Notes under the pieces: generated by a model
What the model saw: the letters and a program-made list of their open reading frames with translations, nothing else
The model's database searches: none
Told to the model about the DNA's origin: nothing
DNA from: Phoronis australis
Taxonomy: Eukaryota > Phoronida > Phoronidae
DNA: 60,000 nucleotides
Reading direction: 5' to 3'
NCBI GenBank assembly: GCA_002633005.1
Contig: NMRA01000116.1
Location: forward strand, 220,474-280,473
Program-made: the position numbers and the translations under genes
Shown: positions 1 through 11,735 of the stretch, piece after piece
How the letters are laid out: each line of letters starts with the position of its first letter
Numbering within the stretch: the first letter of the stretch is position 1

Positions 1-221
1 ACTGTAATGCTTCTAGAGTCACAAAAGCTCTCACTCACAAGATTGAAACGGTGCAGCGACGAGTTGCAAGATTTACCCTCAATGAAACCCCAATACTTCC
101 TCAGTCAGTGAAATGATTGAATCATTAAGCTGGCAAACCCTCAAACTTTGCTGCTACCTCTCCAATATTCTATAAAATTTCCATCAGACCATCGCCATTC
201 CCTTTACCTATTTGTATTCCT

Positions 222-404
222 ACATCGGTACACCTACACGTAAATGCCACAGTATGTACTTCATGACATCGGTACACCTATACGTAAATGCCACAGTATG
301 TACTTCATGGCATCAGTACACCTATACGTAAATACCACAGTATATACTTCATGACATCAGTACACCTACACGTAAATGCCACACTACGTACTTCATGGCA
401 TCAC
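222..404. repeat. 44-bp tandem repeat, four copies
   Basis: Four head-to-tail copies of a 44-bp unit start at 222, 266, 310 and 354, followed by a few bases of a fifth. Copies differ by one to four substitutions and have no length change. Each contains TACACCTA followed by ACGTAAATG. Copies abut with no spacer, so this is a minisatellite rather than a CRISPR-like array. Confidence 0.95.
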
Positions 405-1225
405 ACCACATACCTACAGAACTTCTTCTTCCCTCTACAAAAGTTTCCTGGAACAACTTACCTGTCCACGTCATTGGTCTGTATCATTTCCCGAGAGCCC
501 TCCTCTCATGTTAGACATCATTGCACTTCATGCGCACTGCACTGCACCCTCACACTGCATTCTAGTACATACACAAACACATCTCACCATTGCATATATA
601 TTCCATAACATGCGCCACTTTGGAATACTCGACTCCGCGAGTGTGAAGTGTTACTACAGAGATAGATAGACAGCCAGCCGAGAAGGCCACCAGCCGAGAG
701 GCTACTTGTAACAGCTTTCGACAGAGTGAAGGAAAGGTGACAAATCCAGTGATATGTAGGCAAAACCCAGTGAGAACTGTTCTGTGCCCCCTATAGCAAC
801 ATGACTTCGATGATTTAATACGTGAGAGGCATAATTCCCAAACAGCTTCCGGCACATGAAGGGCCTACGGCCGGGTAGACAGTTTTACTGGAGAATAATA
901 TTATTTTTTCAGTAGTTATTCCTAACTTTGCTTCTTGCTTTTGTGTAAGTCGGAGTGAATCACCTTGCTTTCAAACATCTAGTCAGTAATCAACACGTCA
1001 GATCATGGCCAACAATGTTCAACACTGAACCCACTTTTCCCTGCCTATGCGCAGGTCGGGCTTGCACATGCACAAGATCTCTTGTGACCAGTATTTTCTT
1101 CTTACGGACATACATATGATACTGCGCTAACCCCACTCACTTTTCCTGCCACAGACAATCTTGCACACAGACCAACCGTGTCTCAGCACATAATGCTGTA
1201 CTGTGCAATGACGCTGGCTCCTGCT

Positions 1226-1294
1226 CATGGGCGGCACACCATAGGGGGCTCGGGGGCTATAGCCCCATTTTATTTCACTTCTGTGCCACCCATG
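1226..1294. repeat. Miniature foldback element, copy 1 (about 70 bp)
   Basis: A short palindromic unit begins CATGGGCGGCACACC and ends with a near reverse complement, GTGCCACCCATG. Its centre holds a second palindrome around GGGGGCTATAGCCCC. Five copies occur in the window (here, 1306, 11736, 27924, 27996). No coding capacity is possible at this size. Confidence 0.9.
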
Positions 1295-1305
1295 GTCACG
1301 AAACA

Positions 1306-1371
1306 GGGTGGCGCACCATAGGGGGCTGGGGGATATAGCCCCCCACTTATTTCAGAGTTGCACCACCCATG
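1306..1371. repeat. Miniature foldback element, copy 2
   Basis: Same family as 1226-1294 and in the same orientation, starting only 11 bp after it. It keeps the CACCATAGGGGGCTGGGGG core and the TATAGCCCCCCACTTATTTCAG block. Confidence 0.9.
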
Positions 1372-1585
1372 ATGCTCTCCCACCAACTCATCAATCAAGC
1401 TCATGGGCTGCTGTCAGGGAGCAGNACAGCTAGTCTAATGCATATCATTCCCATATATCCCCCACACCCATTGCTATTGTTCTACACCCCTTCCCTCCCT
1501 CTTGAAAGCGAAGGCACTGCTCACGACTGAGCTGGTACTACTCCGAGGAAACAAATGAGACAAAAAAGTTCAAGTTTGCTTGATC

Positions 1586-1749
1586 CAGGGGTGGATTCAG
1601 GATTTTGAGTTGGGTGGGGGGGCAGGGCAGAGTATTGGCCAAGATTTGCCCGTCAGACATTTACACCCCCGAACTGCCAAATGGAATATGGGAGAATTTT
1701 AAGGGGGCCCCATGGCCCCCTTGCCCCACCCCCTAAATCTGCCACTCAG
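1586..1749. mobile_element. Short terminal-inverted-repeat element (GGCGGAT family), copy A
   Basis: The element starts CAGGGGTGGATTCAGG and ends in a diverged inverse copy (CTGCCACTCAG). The directly flanking 5-mers are both TGATC (1581-1585 and 1750-1754), as expected of a target-site duplication. G-rich at one side and C-rich at the other, it is 164 bp and non-coding. Relatives occur at 2577, 4414, 7425 and 27165. The superfamily is not settled; the CAGGGGCGG-type end resembles hAT-like MITEs. Confidence 0.75.
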
Positions 1750-1809
1750 TGATCGCTTGTATTGAGACCCAATGATAATGAATTATACGCTTGGAATGAT
1801 ATGAATACC

Positions 1810-2190
1810 AGTACAAGCTAAGTCCAGTACTCCGGTAGTAGGCCTGTCTGTAGCCGTAGGCCTACCAGATGCCTAGACCCGCACATAAAAGCATAGTTAC
1901 TGAAAAACGTCCAGTACCAGATTCCTACTCATCCGTGGTGCCAGAGTACTAGCAACAGAAGTTAAAATTACGGTACCGGACGGCTAGTCAAGATCGTAAC
2001 CTGTGCTACAAGTCCGTACCGGATGCCTAGCCACGACGGCACGAGCGTCGGATGCACAACACCCGTTACAAGTCGCGGTAACGGACGGCTAATCAAGATC
2101 GGTAGCTGTGCTAGACGTCCAGTACCAGATGCCTACCCAAGAGCTTCTAATGTAGGGCTGCCCGTCCGGCACCGGACGACTAGTTGGATA
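1810..2190. repeat. Degenerate tandem repeat
   Basis: Variants of CGGACGGCTAGTCAAGATCG recur near 1977, 2081 and 2172. Variants of GTCCAGTACCAGATGCCTA recur near 1910, 2010 and 2120. Spacing is roughly 90-105 bp and copies are well diverged. Confidence 0.6.
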
Positions 2191-2576
2191 TCTTAGCACA
2201 ACAGCGGCTGAAAAACTGCGAAATCATCTATCCACTGGGGAAGCATGTTTACTTACCACCGACGTCCACTGCAAACAACACACCGAGACAAGCGTGAACT
2301 CCCGAGGTCGACCGGAGTCTCCCGTTTAGATAACTGATCGTAGCGCCCTCTGAGAACTTCACTTCCACTTCAGTACCGCAACATACGGTCATTGGCTCAT
2401 CGATTGATTTCCAGTCGGGTAGGGATCATACGCTTGTTATGTACCTACTGTCCTGTTTTGGTGGGAAAGTTCCGCTTTTTGAAGCTTTGTCCCGCTCCTT
2501 CCACAGCATCCTGCTTTTTGACACACCGGCGACGAAGTTGACGTTACCGGGATCACGTAGTTTTGTGCCGGCCTTG

Positions 2577-2910
2577 CAGTGGCGGATTAAGTTAGGGGGG
2601 GGGGACAATGGCCCCATAAATTTCTACCTGATACCATTTTGTTTGCAGTTCGGGAGCGAATCGCTGACTAGCACATGCGCGCAATCCGCAGGGGGCTCAG
2701 GGGGTGAATAAACAATGCATAGGCCCTGAACAAACCCCGTTTACCGTTTTAAGTTTTTTTGTTTTGTTTTTTTTTAGTCAAAAGGTCCGCAAACCCAGAA
2801 ATTCGAGACCCCTGCATCCCTACATTTTAGTCTGGGCGCGCGCGCCTGCCGAAACTTTGGTTATTCCTGTGCCCTGGCCCCCCTAACTCAAAATCCTGGA
2901 TCTGCCCCTG
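2577..2910. mobile_element. Terminal-inverted-repeat element (GGCGGAT family), copy B
   Basis: Begins CAGTGGCGGATTAAG and ends CTCAAAATCCTGGATCTGCCCCTG, the reverse orientation of the copy at 1586. It is about twice the length of the other copies, so the middle probably contains unrelated inserted sequence. Flanks CCTTG and CCTCA match at only three of five positions. Confidence 0.65.
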
Positions 2911-3159
2911 CCTCATGAGTTAGTATATAGTTCAGTGGTCATCTGACTTAACTATTCCCTGTTCAATGATTCCCACAGGTATGACTAAACGGAGAGCGTA
3001 AAAAACGTTGTCGACTGGAGTTCCTGGTTGTTGCGGCGGACGCCGTTTGCCCCTTGCGGATGGCATAGATCCAGGTGTCCCGTTCAGTTTCACAGGGCGG
3101 GAACTCATTGATCGTTAGGTGCAATGACACAACAGTCACTGTAGACCTTGACTTTTTGT

Positions 3160-3370
3160 AACGGAACTTGCCACGTGATATTCTGATTGAGCCAAATATA
3201 AAAAGGGCAGTATACGGCCACTTTAGTTTTATTACATACCACCAGGTACATGTGTTACAAACCTAANAACGGAACTTGCCACGTGATATTCTGATTTAGC
3301 CAAATATAAAAAGGGCAGTATACGGCCACTTTAGTTTTATTACCACCAGGTACATGTGTTACAAACCTAA
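3160..3370. repeat. Near-identical duplication around a single-N gap
   Basis: Bases 3160-3266 and 3268-3370 are the same sequence on either side of one N at 3267. They differ by a 4-bp indel (TACA) and about one substitution. The exact placement of the N between the copies suggests two allelic contig ends joined by the assembler rather than a true tandem repeat. Confidence 0.85.
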
Positions 3371-4089
3371 ATGATCAGGCATCAAGTAGAGAACACAGCT
3401 CTAAACCGCTTGGTTTGTCGCGTCTGGTGCCGAAGCACATTATATGAAATCAATTGAACACTGGTTGAACCGACGTGTATCAATAACTGTAAGCTGTTTG
3501 ATAAATTCACATTTAAAGAGTACGTTAATTTAAGTTTGGTTTTCCATTACTCAAATTATATTTCACTAGTTCGGCAAAATGTTACTGTGCCAATGTATAA
3601 ATAGTTTTTCATAGCTGATCATTGCAAAGAGCCGATTTGAGTGAAAATAAACAGAAAAGCGTTTATGGCGCTGCTTTAGCAATCGATAAAATTTGCCAGT
3701 TACTAAAGTGTGGTGAGTCTTAAGCCATGAGAGTGTAACGTGGCATCGGGTCTGTATAATGGACGAATTTAGGCCATGAGTCCAACTGTTTTACAAGAGT
3801 CAAGACGTATGTGACAATCTTCTGACTCACATGCAGGCGCAGGCGGCTGTCCCTAACATGTCTTAAACCATAGACGGATTTAGTACGTCACCATGGAGTG
3901 GGACCTCAGTCCTCAGTAGTCGATAGAAAATGTTCGCGTAGTCCAATAACGGAAATGTTAGCGGCTTTAACTGTTTTGTTTCGAATGTCTTTTCGTTTGC
4001 AAGGGCGCTGTGGTTGGAGGTTCTATTAATATTCTTGATCTAGTCCCCATGTAAGTTACTCATAACAAGTGTTTCTCAGCTAAATGTGA

Positions 4090-4491
4090 GTTTCATTGCA
4101 GGTATCATTCAAAAAAATAATATAATATTGTTAAAGTAGTTCCACAGTTTTGAAAGTGGACACCCAGGAATGGAGCTGAGTCAATTTTTGAGAAAGTATA
4201 AAGGCTGCATTAAGTGGCGGATTTAGAGGACCCCCCTAAAATTCTTCCAGATTCTATTTGGCAGTATGGGGGTGCGAATGTCTGACGGGNGTTTCATTGC
4301 AGGTATCATTCAAAAAAAATAATATAATATTGTTAAAGTAGTTCCACAGTTTTGAAAGTGGACACCCAGGAATGGAGCTGAGTCAATTTTTGAGAAAGTA
4401 TAAAGGCTGCATTCAGTGGCGGATTTAGAGGACCCCCCTAAAATTCTTCCAGATTCTATTTGGCAGTATGGGGGTGCGAATGTCTGACGGG
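4090..4491. repeat. Near-identical duplication around a single-N gap (about 200 bp units)
   Basis: Bases 4090-4289 and 4291-4491 repeat each other almost base for base across the N at 4290. Differences include one A in an A-run and an A/C change. Both copies run into the same inverted-repeat element, and the left one is cut off at the N. Confidence 0.9.
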
Positions 4492-4552
4492 CAAAATCCT
4501 GGCTAATACTCTGCCCTGGCCCCCCTAACTCAAAATCCTGGATCCGCCCCTG
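4414..4552. mobile_element. Terminal-inverted-repeat element (GGCGGAT family), copy C
   Basis: A complete 139-bp copy runs from CAGTGGCGGATTTAG to GGATCCGCCCCTG, flanked on both sides by GCATT (4409-4413 and 4553-4557). A second, truncated copy at 4212-4289 is the allelic duplicate left of the N gap. This is the cleanest example of the family's ends and 5-bp flanks. Confidence 0.8.
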
Positions 4553-5740
4553 GCATTTCGCCCTGTTTAACTGGCAAAAAACGAAAATCGAATTAAGCGT
4601 TCTATTCTCGTAAAGTCACTCTCACTATATATCTTACTATGAAAGGATTATATTACGTAATACCAACAAGCCTGACATCGAAACCATCAGCCACTCCGCT
4701 AGAAACCGCTTATGAAATCGATTTTACGCGAATAAAAGGCCTAGCCAAGGCGAAATGTAATTTTAAGTATTAAAATGTCAAAGGTCATTCAAATGTTGTT
4801 TTATGAAGTACTGAGGGCGGTTGCGAAGGTTGACGATGATGTCGTCAGAGTAAGTGAATTGCCTTTTTATCTATATTTCTGTCCTTATATTACTGTATCT
4901 TCGTTTTGGCTGTCAATGGACAGGCGAAACACACCAAGTGGAACAGAAAGACATTTGCATCAACCCAAATCATCCTTCAGTTTCCTTTAGTTTTAGTTTG
5001 TCCGTTTAGTGATTACGTAACCGAGGTTCCAGTTCATGATTTGCATGATTGAGTAGCCAGTGCGTTCTCATCATTAGATAGAAGTATTTTTCCCAGGCAG
5101 CAATTCAACAGCAGGCCAGACCCATCGTGAAACATGTGGCAAGATGAATTGAGAAATAATCGCTTGTGCGCAGATGACTCGTGTTTTTTCGCTTTCAACA
5201 TCGTAGGGCCAGGCGAATTGTATTTCGTCGATAAGAAAGTTAGTGGGTCTGCCCGCTTTTCAAAATAATCAAATAATGATTAGTATGCATCATAAATGAA
5301 GACGAAGTTTGGCGGCAGCCCTTCTAGAAAGCAAAATGGATTGTTGTATACGTACACGACAGTATGATGCTTGTTTAATACACTGGGGCTACCGACTAAA
5401 TTAAACGAATAAAATGGATCAAAAGACGAATATAGACGGCAAAGATATACTAAGACTTCCTTCAGTCTGTTGCATTTTACCGTCGATGAAGAATATGGGT
5501 AATTTTAGGAGCGCACCCCGCGTCATTGGCACACAAAAATTCCCATTGACACACTGTAACTATCGGATTTTTACAGGGGCAAAGGGGCAATTGCTTTTTT
5601 TACTCGAGGTCGCCCGAACAAGATAGGACCTCTCTGAAAGGTGCTCGTCAATATAAAAGGCTATATCATTCATCAGAAAAAGCTGGAAAAGTGACAGTTA
5701 CAAGTAAATCCATCATCGTCAACTAAAGTTCAAGGTGAAG

Positions 5741-6310
5741 CTAAATGCCTGCCTGCCCGTATGTACCTAGGTCTCTGTTGGCTGCCTCCTTAAAAAGAGT
5801 TTCGATTTCAAAAAGCAGTGCACTTTGGTGTATTGGCGGAACGGGGATAAACACCTTCAAAAAGCAGGACATTCCCCTTTTGTCCCGCCAAAAGTGGGAC
5901 AATAGGAAAGTACGAAAAGGATCGTTGATGTCGGTGAAATTCATTATGTCGTGTTCGTCGCTGACAGTAGTCAACCGGCGGTCGGTGTCACCTTCAGTTT
6001 TGTACCTTATGAGTGTGTGTGCGACGTCTCTGTCATAGTTTTCAGTGGTGCTGGGATTGGCAACGGCAAATCAAGGCCAGTGACTTTATACCAGTTGAAT
6101 ATTGCTAAAGTCTTTAGCTCTGTGAGCAGAGGGGCCGACTGGTTCCAATACGCCCTTAGGTTGATCTCAGAAATTACTTTTCTCGACAATAGTGGTACCT
6201 TTAACGTCACATCCATTGTCGTTGGCGTTTTAATTATCCCCGAAATGCTTGTTTGTGGAGTGTTTGCAGCGGTGTCATGGGCTTCGATGTCGTCCTCTAT
6301 GCCACTTTAA
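5741..6310 (-). other. Unidentified open region, possible decayed coding sequence
   Basis: Open frames of 69-119 codons overlap here on both strands. On the minus strand two frames (6216-6007 and 5974-5741) follow each other with a frame change and stop between them, as in a decayed gene. I recognise no domain in either strand's translation. It may be a transposon relic or chance. Confidence 0.2.
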
Positions 6311-6810
6311 TATGTTTATGTTGCCTTGGAAAAATTTACATTTACAACTCTCGAGAAAACGCTCGCTGTTTTAACAGATCAGTTATCAAGTTGGGTATGA
6401 GTTGCCAGTAGTATACAACGTAATGCAGTGTAGGCCCCTTTTGTTCCTAATACAAGAGCCTGACTGATTGTAAGGTACTGTGAAATGTTTCTTCGCTTTT
6501 ACCACTACAAAACCACTTGTTCGGTCATGTTATATCAAATGAAATCTGGCCATTTCATCGATTCCGTAATGTTATGTTATCAATGAACCTTCCTTTTTTG
6601 CAAAATTTTATTTAAGATACAGTAACAGTTTTGTAGACATTTGGTTAAACACTCAGACAGGCATTGCGGCTCTCGTGAACCTGCATGGATGATCTCTTTT
6701 TCCATGTTTGGCATTATGTAGATTGACTCCATACGTCAGAGAGCAAAGCCAAATTAATTGGCTAACTGAGAAACCTTGGCAGGTGCACGAGTCTGTTTGG
6801 GATGTTGAGG

Positions 6811-7026
6811 CTCACATGCGCGCACCCACTGAGCCTAAAATATAGGGAGGCTAGAACTTTTGCCGTTCACTAAAAAAACGGGGTACCAAGTTCACTGTTA
6901 TTAATTGTGCATTCGTACCTTTTTAGTGGACTTTTGTCTCGTTTGTTTCTCTGAGGCGGACCTTTTTGCCCACTTCGCCAAATGGGGGGGGGCTCGTCGA
7001 GCCCCTCCCTGGGTGCGCGCATGGCT
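6811..7026. mobile_element. Dispersed element with CACATGCGCGCACCC ends, copy 1
   Basis: Ends are inverted: CACATGCGCGCACCCA on the left and TGGGTGCGCGCATG on the right. Internal blocks (CTTTTTAGTGGACTTTTGTCT, TTTCTCTGAGGCGGACC) recur in the second copy at 53500-53737. It has no credible coding capacity and is consistent with a non-autonomous DNA transposon. Confidence 0.75.
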
Positions 7027-7424
7027 CAAAAACGGTGCGAACGAAAATTTTGGCAAATGAAAACAAATTTTAAGAATGAACTTCAGCTGAGTAATTTGTA
7101 TTTTTCCGTACAAAATTCAGAGCACAATTCCGTACTGTTATCTCTAACAATGACAAATACGGAGAAGTACCAGCAGTTATCCTTGAAGCAGTAGCCTAAA
7201 GGCAACCTGAAATCCTCGAAACTAGCAGTTTTGATATTCAGTGCACTTGAGTACACGAGGACCTGACCAAACAGGTGAATTCTTGCAAACTTGCTTCGCG
7301 ATAGCTATTTTATCTAAAATATATGACATCACATCTGTCCAGCAGAATCACAATCAAACATTTAATAAATAACCAAATAGTAAATAACTTCATATTCCTG
7401 ACATGTTTCGAGTGCATCTCGAAA

Positions 7425-7585
7425 CGGACGGATCCAGCACTTTGAGTTGGGGGGAGGGGGGGGCAGGGCAAAGTATTAGCCAAGATTTTGCCTTTCAGAC
7501 ATTCGCACCCGAACTGCTAAATGGAATCTGGGAAAATTTTAGGGGGGAGCATGGCCCCCTAGGCTCCTCCCTAAATCTGCCACTG
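7425..7585. mobile_element. Terminal-inverted-repeat element (GGCGGAT family), copy D
   Basis: Same orientation as the copy at 1586: GGACGGATCCAGCACTTTGAG at the left, AAATCTGCCACTG at the right, with the shared ATTAGCCAAGATTTTGCC block inside. No target duplication is obvious. Confidence 0.7.
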
Positions 7586-8990
7586 TTATTTGGTTATTTA
7601 TTAAATATATGTTGCCAGTGGTCCTCTTTATTACATCTCTCCTCAGTGTTGAGCAAATCGGACAGGGGCACTTTTGTGCCTGTCATTCAAAACTAGTGTT
7701 TTCTGTTTGTGTACACACTGACTCAATAATAACTCTAAGCTCAAAATGCACATAGTGTATTTCCATATTAAACCGTGTAAAATAAATAAATGTAATAAAG
7801 AAATTGTCAAAATCATATAATGTTAGTAAGAAATCCCGTCATTAATCTTCGCCATACAAAGAAGGGCGAAGGCTCTTATAATAAATAAAGTTTGCAGTTT
7901 CCCGTCAGTCACAAATAGGTCCTCATTCGTTGACTGCCATCGCCGCCTCTACCCCGACACCGCCACCATTTTTGGCAGTAAGCTATACCACATCGTGTCA
8001 AATGCTGTCAGCAACGACTTCGACTCAGTTGCAACATGTTGCACACATGGAAAAGTAGAAAATATTTGAACACCGCAATACATTGCCTGTTAACGCCTTC
8101 TGACTGGGCTCCTTCCTAAAAGCGGCGCGAACACTGACCGGCTGTCAATCATGCATTCGCAACCAACCCTCAGTTGGTGCGTGTACAATTCCCATTCGTC
8201 AACCAACACCTGTTGTCCTTCAACTACGGCAATGGCACAAGCGCCTTCTTTTTTGCGCAACAGATTGATTGTAAGGGTACGTTGTTTGCAGGCACCGTGT
8301 GCTAAAAGAAAAAATATACAAGGATTGACATAGAATTCCTGTTTTGGCGAAGAACGCCCTTAGTGTAACCCCAGTTGGACGCGTCGGTGAATCAATGACG
8401 CCACTACGACGCCCGCGACGAAAGTGGCAGGTTCACGCCTCGTCAACAATGGCTGCAATTAATTGACTTCGCCGATTCCGCCAGGTCAACTGGCTAAGAC
8501 ATCTGATTAGCCGAAAGTCGTCATTGAGGACTAATCAGTCAGCCGCTTGACGCCGCACAACCGCGAAAGTCAATCAAATGTACCCTAATGTTTTGGCCGC
8601 ATGATAATATGGCCCTGGACCGATACGGTAGGAGTTGTCCAGATAGTCTGACACGAATTAGCGAAATGCATCACGTACAGGCCCAGGAATGACAAATAAG
8701 GGCCCCAGTTTACACCTGCATTAGCTATACATGAAAGCTAACATACAAGTATGGGCCGATCCCGAGGGTGTTATCATTGCNGGCTGAAATGATAAGATGT
8801 ATTCAGCATACTGATAACTCCACAGTATGCTACAACTGTCATTCTTTTTCAGAATACCATACGTTGCGTAATGTGTATTAGTGTATACAAACGCGTTTAG
8901 GCAAACACATTTTGATCGATCTGACCATGGGTTTTTCGAAATCTGATGCAGGAGTTCCCGTTTTTACTATCAAGCAAGTTCTGAAGTAAG

Positions 8991-9027
8991 TAAAAAGTGA
9001 AATTCAGTAGCTGAATTTCACTTTTTA
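8991..9027. repeat. Perfect 17-bp hairpin
   Basis: A 17-base arm (8991-9007) is followed by the 3-base loop TAG and the exact reverse complement (9011-9027). The arm is TAAAAAGTGAAATTCAG. It lies 124 bp downstream of the stop codon of the minus-strand exon at 9151. It could act in that gene's 3' UTR or be incidental; it is too short for a microRNA precursor. Confidence 0.8.
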
Positions 9028-9150
9028 TGAGCTCAGAGAAATTGATAGCAAAATTCGATCAACTGTTTGGTCATTTTGTCAGAAATTCAAAAATTGAACT
9101 TAAAACTCTGTATTATTTGTAGAAATTGTAAGTAAAAATTAAACTAATAG

Positions 9151-9873
9151 TTACTTACTTGAGGTTCGCTTTGACCTTTCAGCATCTAGTCTGTCGTTCG
9201 AGACAATATCTTCTACAACTTTCCGCAAAGAACTTCGAGTTGTTCTGTGGAACTTTCGTTTCATAAGGTATTTTAATAACATCTGCTTTGCTTTGTAATT
9301 GTCGTCATTTTCATCGAATGGTCGTGGGTGAAAAGATGGGTCCTGAAAGGGTGGAAACATCGTATATAACCCCGCTTTTTCACATCAAATATTTTCCCAT
9401 CAAATGTTTTACTGAATTTTCCTTTCAAATTATTTTCACCGACTATAGTTACACTTTTCAAGGTTCGTTCTAGGAAATTCACTAATTTCATAAACAGATG
9501 ATTATCAGATTTTGGGTTACCAGTTGCAATTCATATAATCTTTACGACACCGAAATAAACAGTAGAGTACGTTCTATTTATCATTAGCACGAGGTTTGCG
9601 CTTTGGCTACTTTGCCAGAGCGCCGTCTTAGGCAACCGAGCCTTCTCTAAACTAGAATTCCTCAACTCACACGTTGTCGATCTCTGGATCGGAACTTTTC
9701 CATAAAATCTTTCTTGGCTCTGACTGGGTTATTTGTGGCCATATAGGATGGCAAGAATGCTCCTCCCTTCTGTCTCAGTACCTCCATCATGTGGTCGTCG
9801 TCCAAGGCAAGGCGGCGCAGGCGTGTCCCGTTGGTGGTGTTGACGTAGTTGGGGTCCTCCGAGTCGACTGGGC
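9151..9873 (-). CDS. Unidentified protein, two exons (partial)
   Basis: Two minus-strand exons can be joined. Exon 9671-about 9873 begins after a likely acceptor (GCAG) and ends CAACGT before donor GTGAGT. The next begins after an acceptor TTTCAG near 9342 and runs to a TAA at 9151. Reading phase 0 is kept across the junction. The product is about 130 residues here, charged and hydrophilic. It includes YVNTTNGTRLRRLALDDDHM and DENDDNYKAKQMLLKYLMKR, with GC-rich codons unlike the AT-rich surroundings. The 3' end contains AAGTAAGT, a strong donor that overlaps the stop, so the protein may continue. No start exon was found. I recognise no family. Coding status is supported by splice phase and composition only. 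Confidence 0.5.
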
Positions 9874-11735
9874 TGCATGGCACAGTTTGGTTTAGAATCT
9901 GTATGCCACTGAGCGAAATGGAACGTTTACCTAGAAATGAATTTCGACCGATTTATAAAAACTCGTCACAAAAGACAATGTATGACACGCTGTAAGATAG
10001 AATGAAGACCGGGGGATTACTGATTCAGGTGAAAAGTAATGCGTTTAACGATTCTAGTTATCCTTTTCACGTGTAGCTCATATATCTCACGGGATCAAAC
10101 CTTGGATTGCGTGTTTATAGCCCGACCAGCAGTTTAAGTCGCACATTTTCTGCAAACAAAACAGGTTGTCATGCACTCCTAAGACATCACTGAACAACAG
10201 GTGACACTGCATGATGCCTCTCTTGCCAATCACAAGCTCAGAAATAGAGAAGGAACAAAACTATTTCACTATGCCTGCTTCCACAAATCGTGGTTGATGC
10301 TGCATACACTTTCAAACAGTTAATTTATCTGATCAAATATACAGAAATTAGTGATTGTGTGCAGAATTGTGTATTCAGGTGGTAAAGAAAGCGATGAACA
10401 CATGTGTGCCACCAGTTCTTGTGAAGTAATAGTCTATTATAACTTTAGTGTCAAACACAAAACATGATGAAAGAATGGTGAGCAAAGCAACATTAACCAT
10501 CAGCGACTGAAGTAAACGTTTCAGAATTTGGGATTGGCCTGTCCTAAAATTGCGGATTCGAAAATGATGCAATGCCCGCGACTTGGGTTTCAGGCTCATT
10601 AGACAACAATCAAGATCGGATGAGCGTGGTAATGTCTTTAAGATCCGAAGTATTTCTTTTAAGAATTCAACGTCGATAGCTAAACAAGGTCGAAATGCTG
10701 GGCTTTTCTAATTAACCACGCTGTGCGGACAAGAACTGCCCTGTGCAACAAATTCAAACAGTGTTATTCTTTGTGTTGAAAAGCTGTTGTTTTGGTGTCA
10801 AACTCTTTAAGTGTGTTACTTGCAATTGTTTTCGCTATCGACGATGTTTTAGTAGCTTTTGTAGGGGCAAAAATTTCGGCTTCTGAATAGTCATTACTGA
10901 ATTGATATGATACATTTAGGACAATTCAAAAGATATGTTTAATTCTTTTCGAACATTCATGCTGACCTTTTCAGAGTTCTTAAGCTAACTAAAAATCGCA
11001 ATCGATAAGAATAAAGTTGAACAACCAAAACAAAAACAGTGTAAACATTCAGTAACTTGTCAAGTGTCCCAGCAGTGAAATGTCAACCACGCTCAGCCGT
11101 GACACTAGATGTATTTCGGGAATCGTGGGCTGCTTGTATCTAATGTGCAATTTCCCAGAAAGAGTATGGAATTGGGCACTTTCAAGAAAACCTTTGCTTT
11201 GATTGGAATTTTTAAAGGATTTCTTTAAATACAGAAGACGCCCCAAAAAGATTGGTTGAATTCAATTTTAAAAAACACCAATTGCCGGTTGTTCTAAAGA
11301 GGCAATGAACCCAATTTCTCGTGCTTCATTTCAAATAATAATGAACTGTCAGTTCATTCCACGCCCTGGAATCTTTAAGCCGAGTAAGAAACAAGTTAAT
11401 ACCAGAAATATGGCGGTAAGTGGTCTAAATCCAGGCCCGTATTCAGGAGCGTTCGAGGGGTTCGATCGAACACCCCCCCCCCTCCGCGGTCCGCGGAAAA
11501 GGTCCAGCCCCAGCCTATCCGTTAAATATAGGATTCAGATGGACAACAACAGACTTGTTGCAGCTACTGGTACAGCTAACTAACTACAATGATAACTGAG
11601 TTAGTAATAATTAATGAATTTACTTCTGATTCAAAGCGCTTCACGTACCCATCTGGCCGAACCCGGCCAACTTCGCCCGCCAGTGGTATTTGCTTAAATG
11701 ACAGGATCATGCAGACGATTAGAGGAGGCTTTAAT

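Larger units (their letters stand above)
1..9150. other. Gene-poor, repeat-rich region
   Basis: I find no convincing exon series on either strand here. The open frames are short, overlap on both strands, or fall in repeats listed separately: the 44-bp array at 222-404, foldbacks at 1226-1371, inverted-repeat elements at 1586, 2577, 4414 and 7425, and duplications at 3160-3370 and 4090-4491. Bases 405-1225, 4560-5740, 6311-6810 and 7590-9150 show nothing I can name. Single-base gaps occur at 1425, 3267, 4290 and 8781. Confidence 0.6.

Noticed and set aside
222-404. CRISPR-like array
   Set aside because: Units of 44 bp abut directly with no variable spacers and the genome is eukaryotic; it is a minisatellite.
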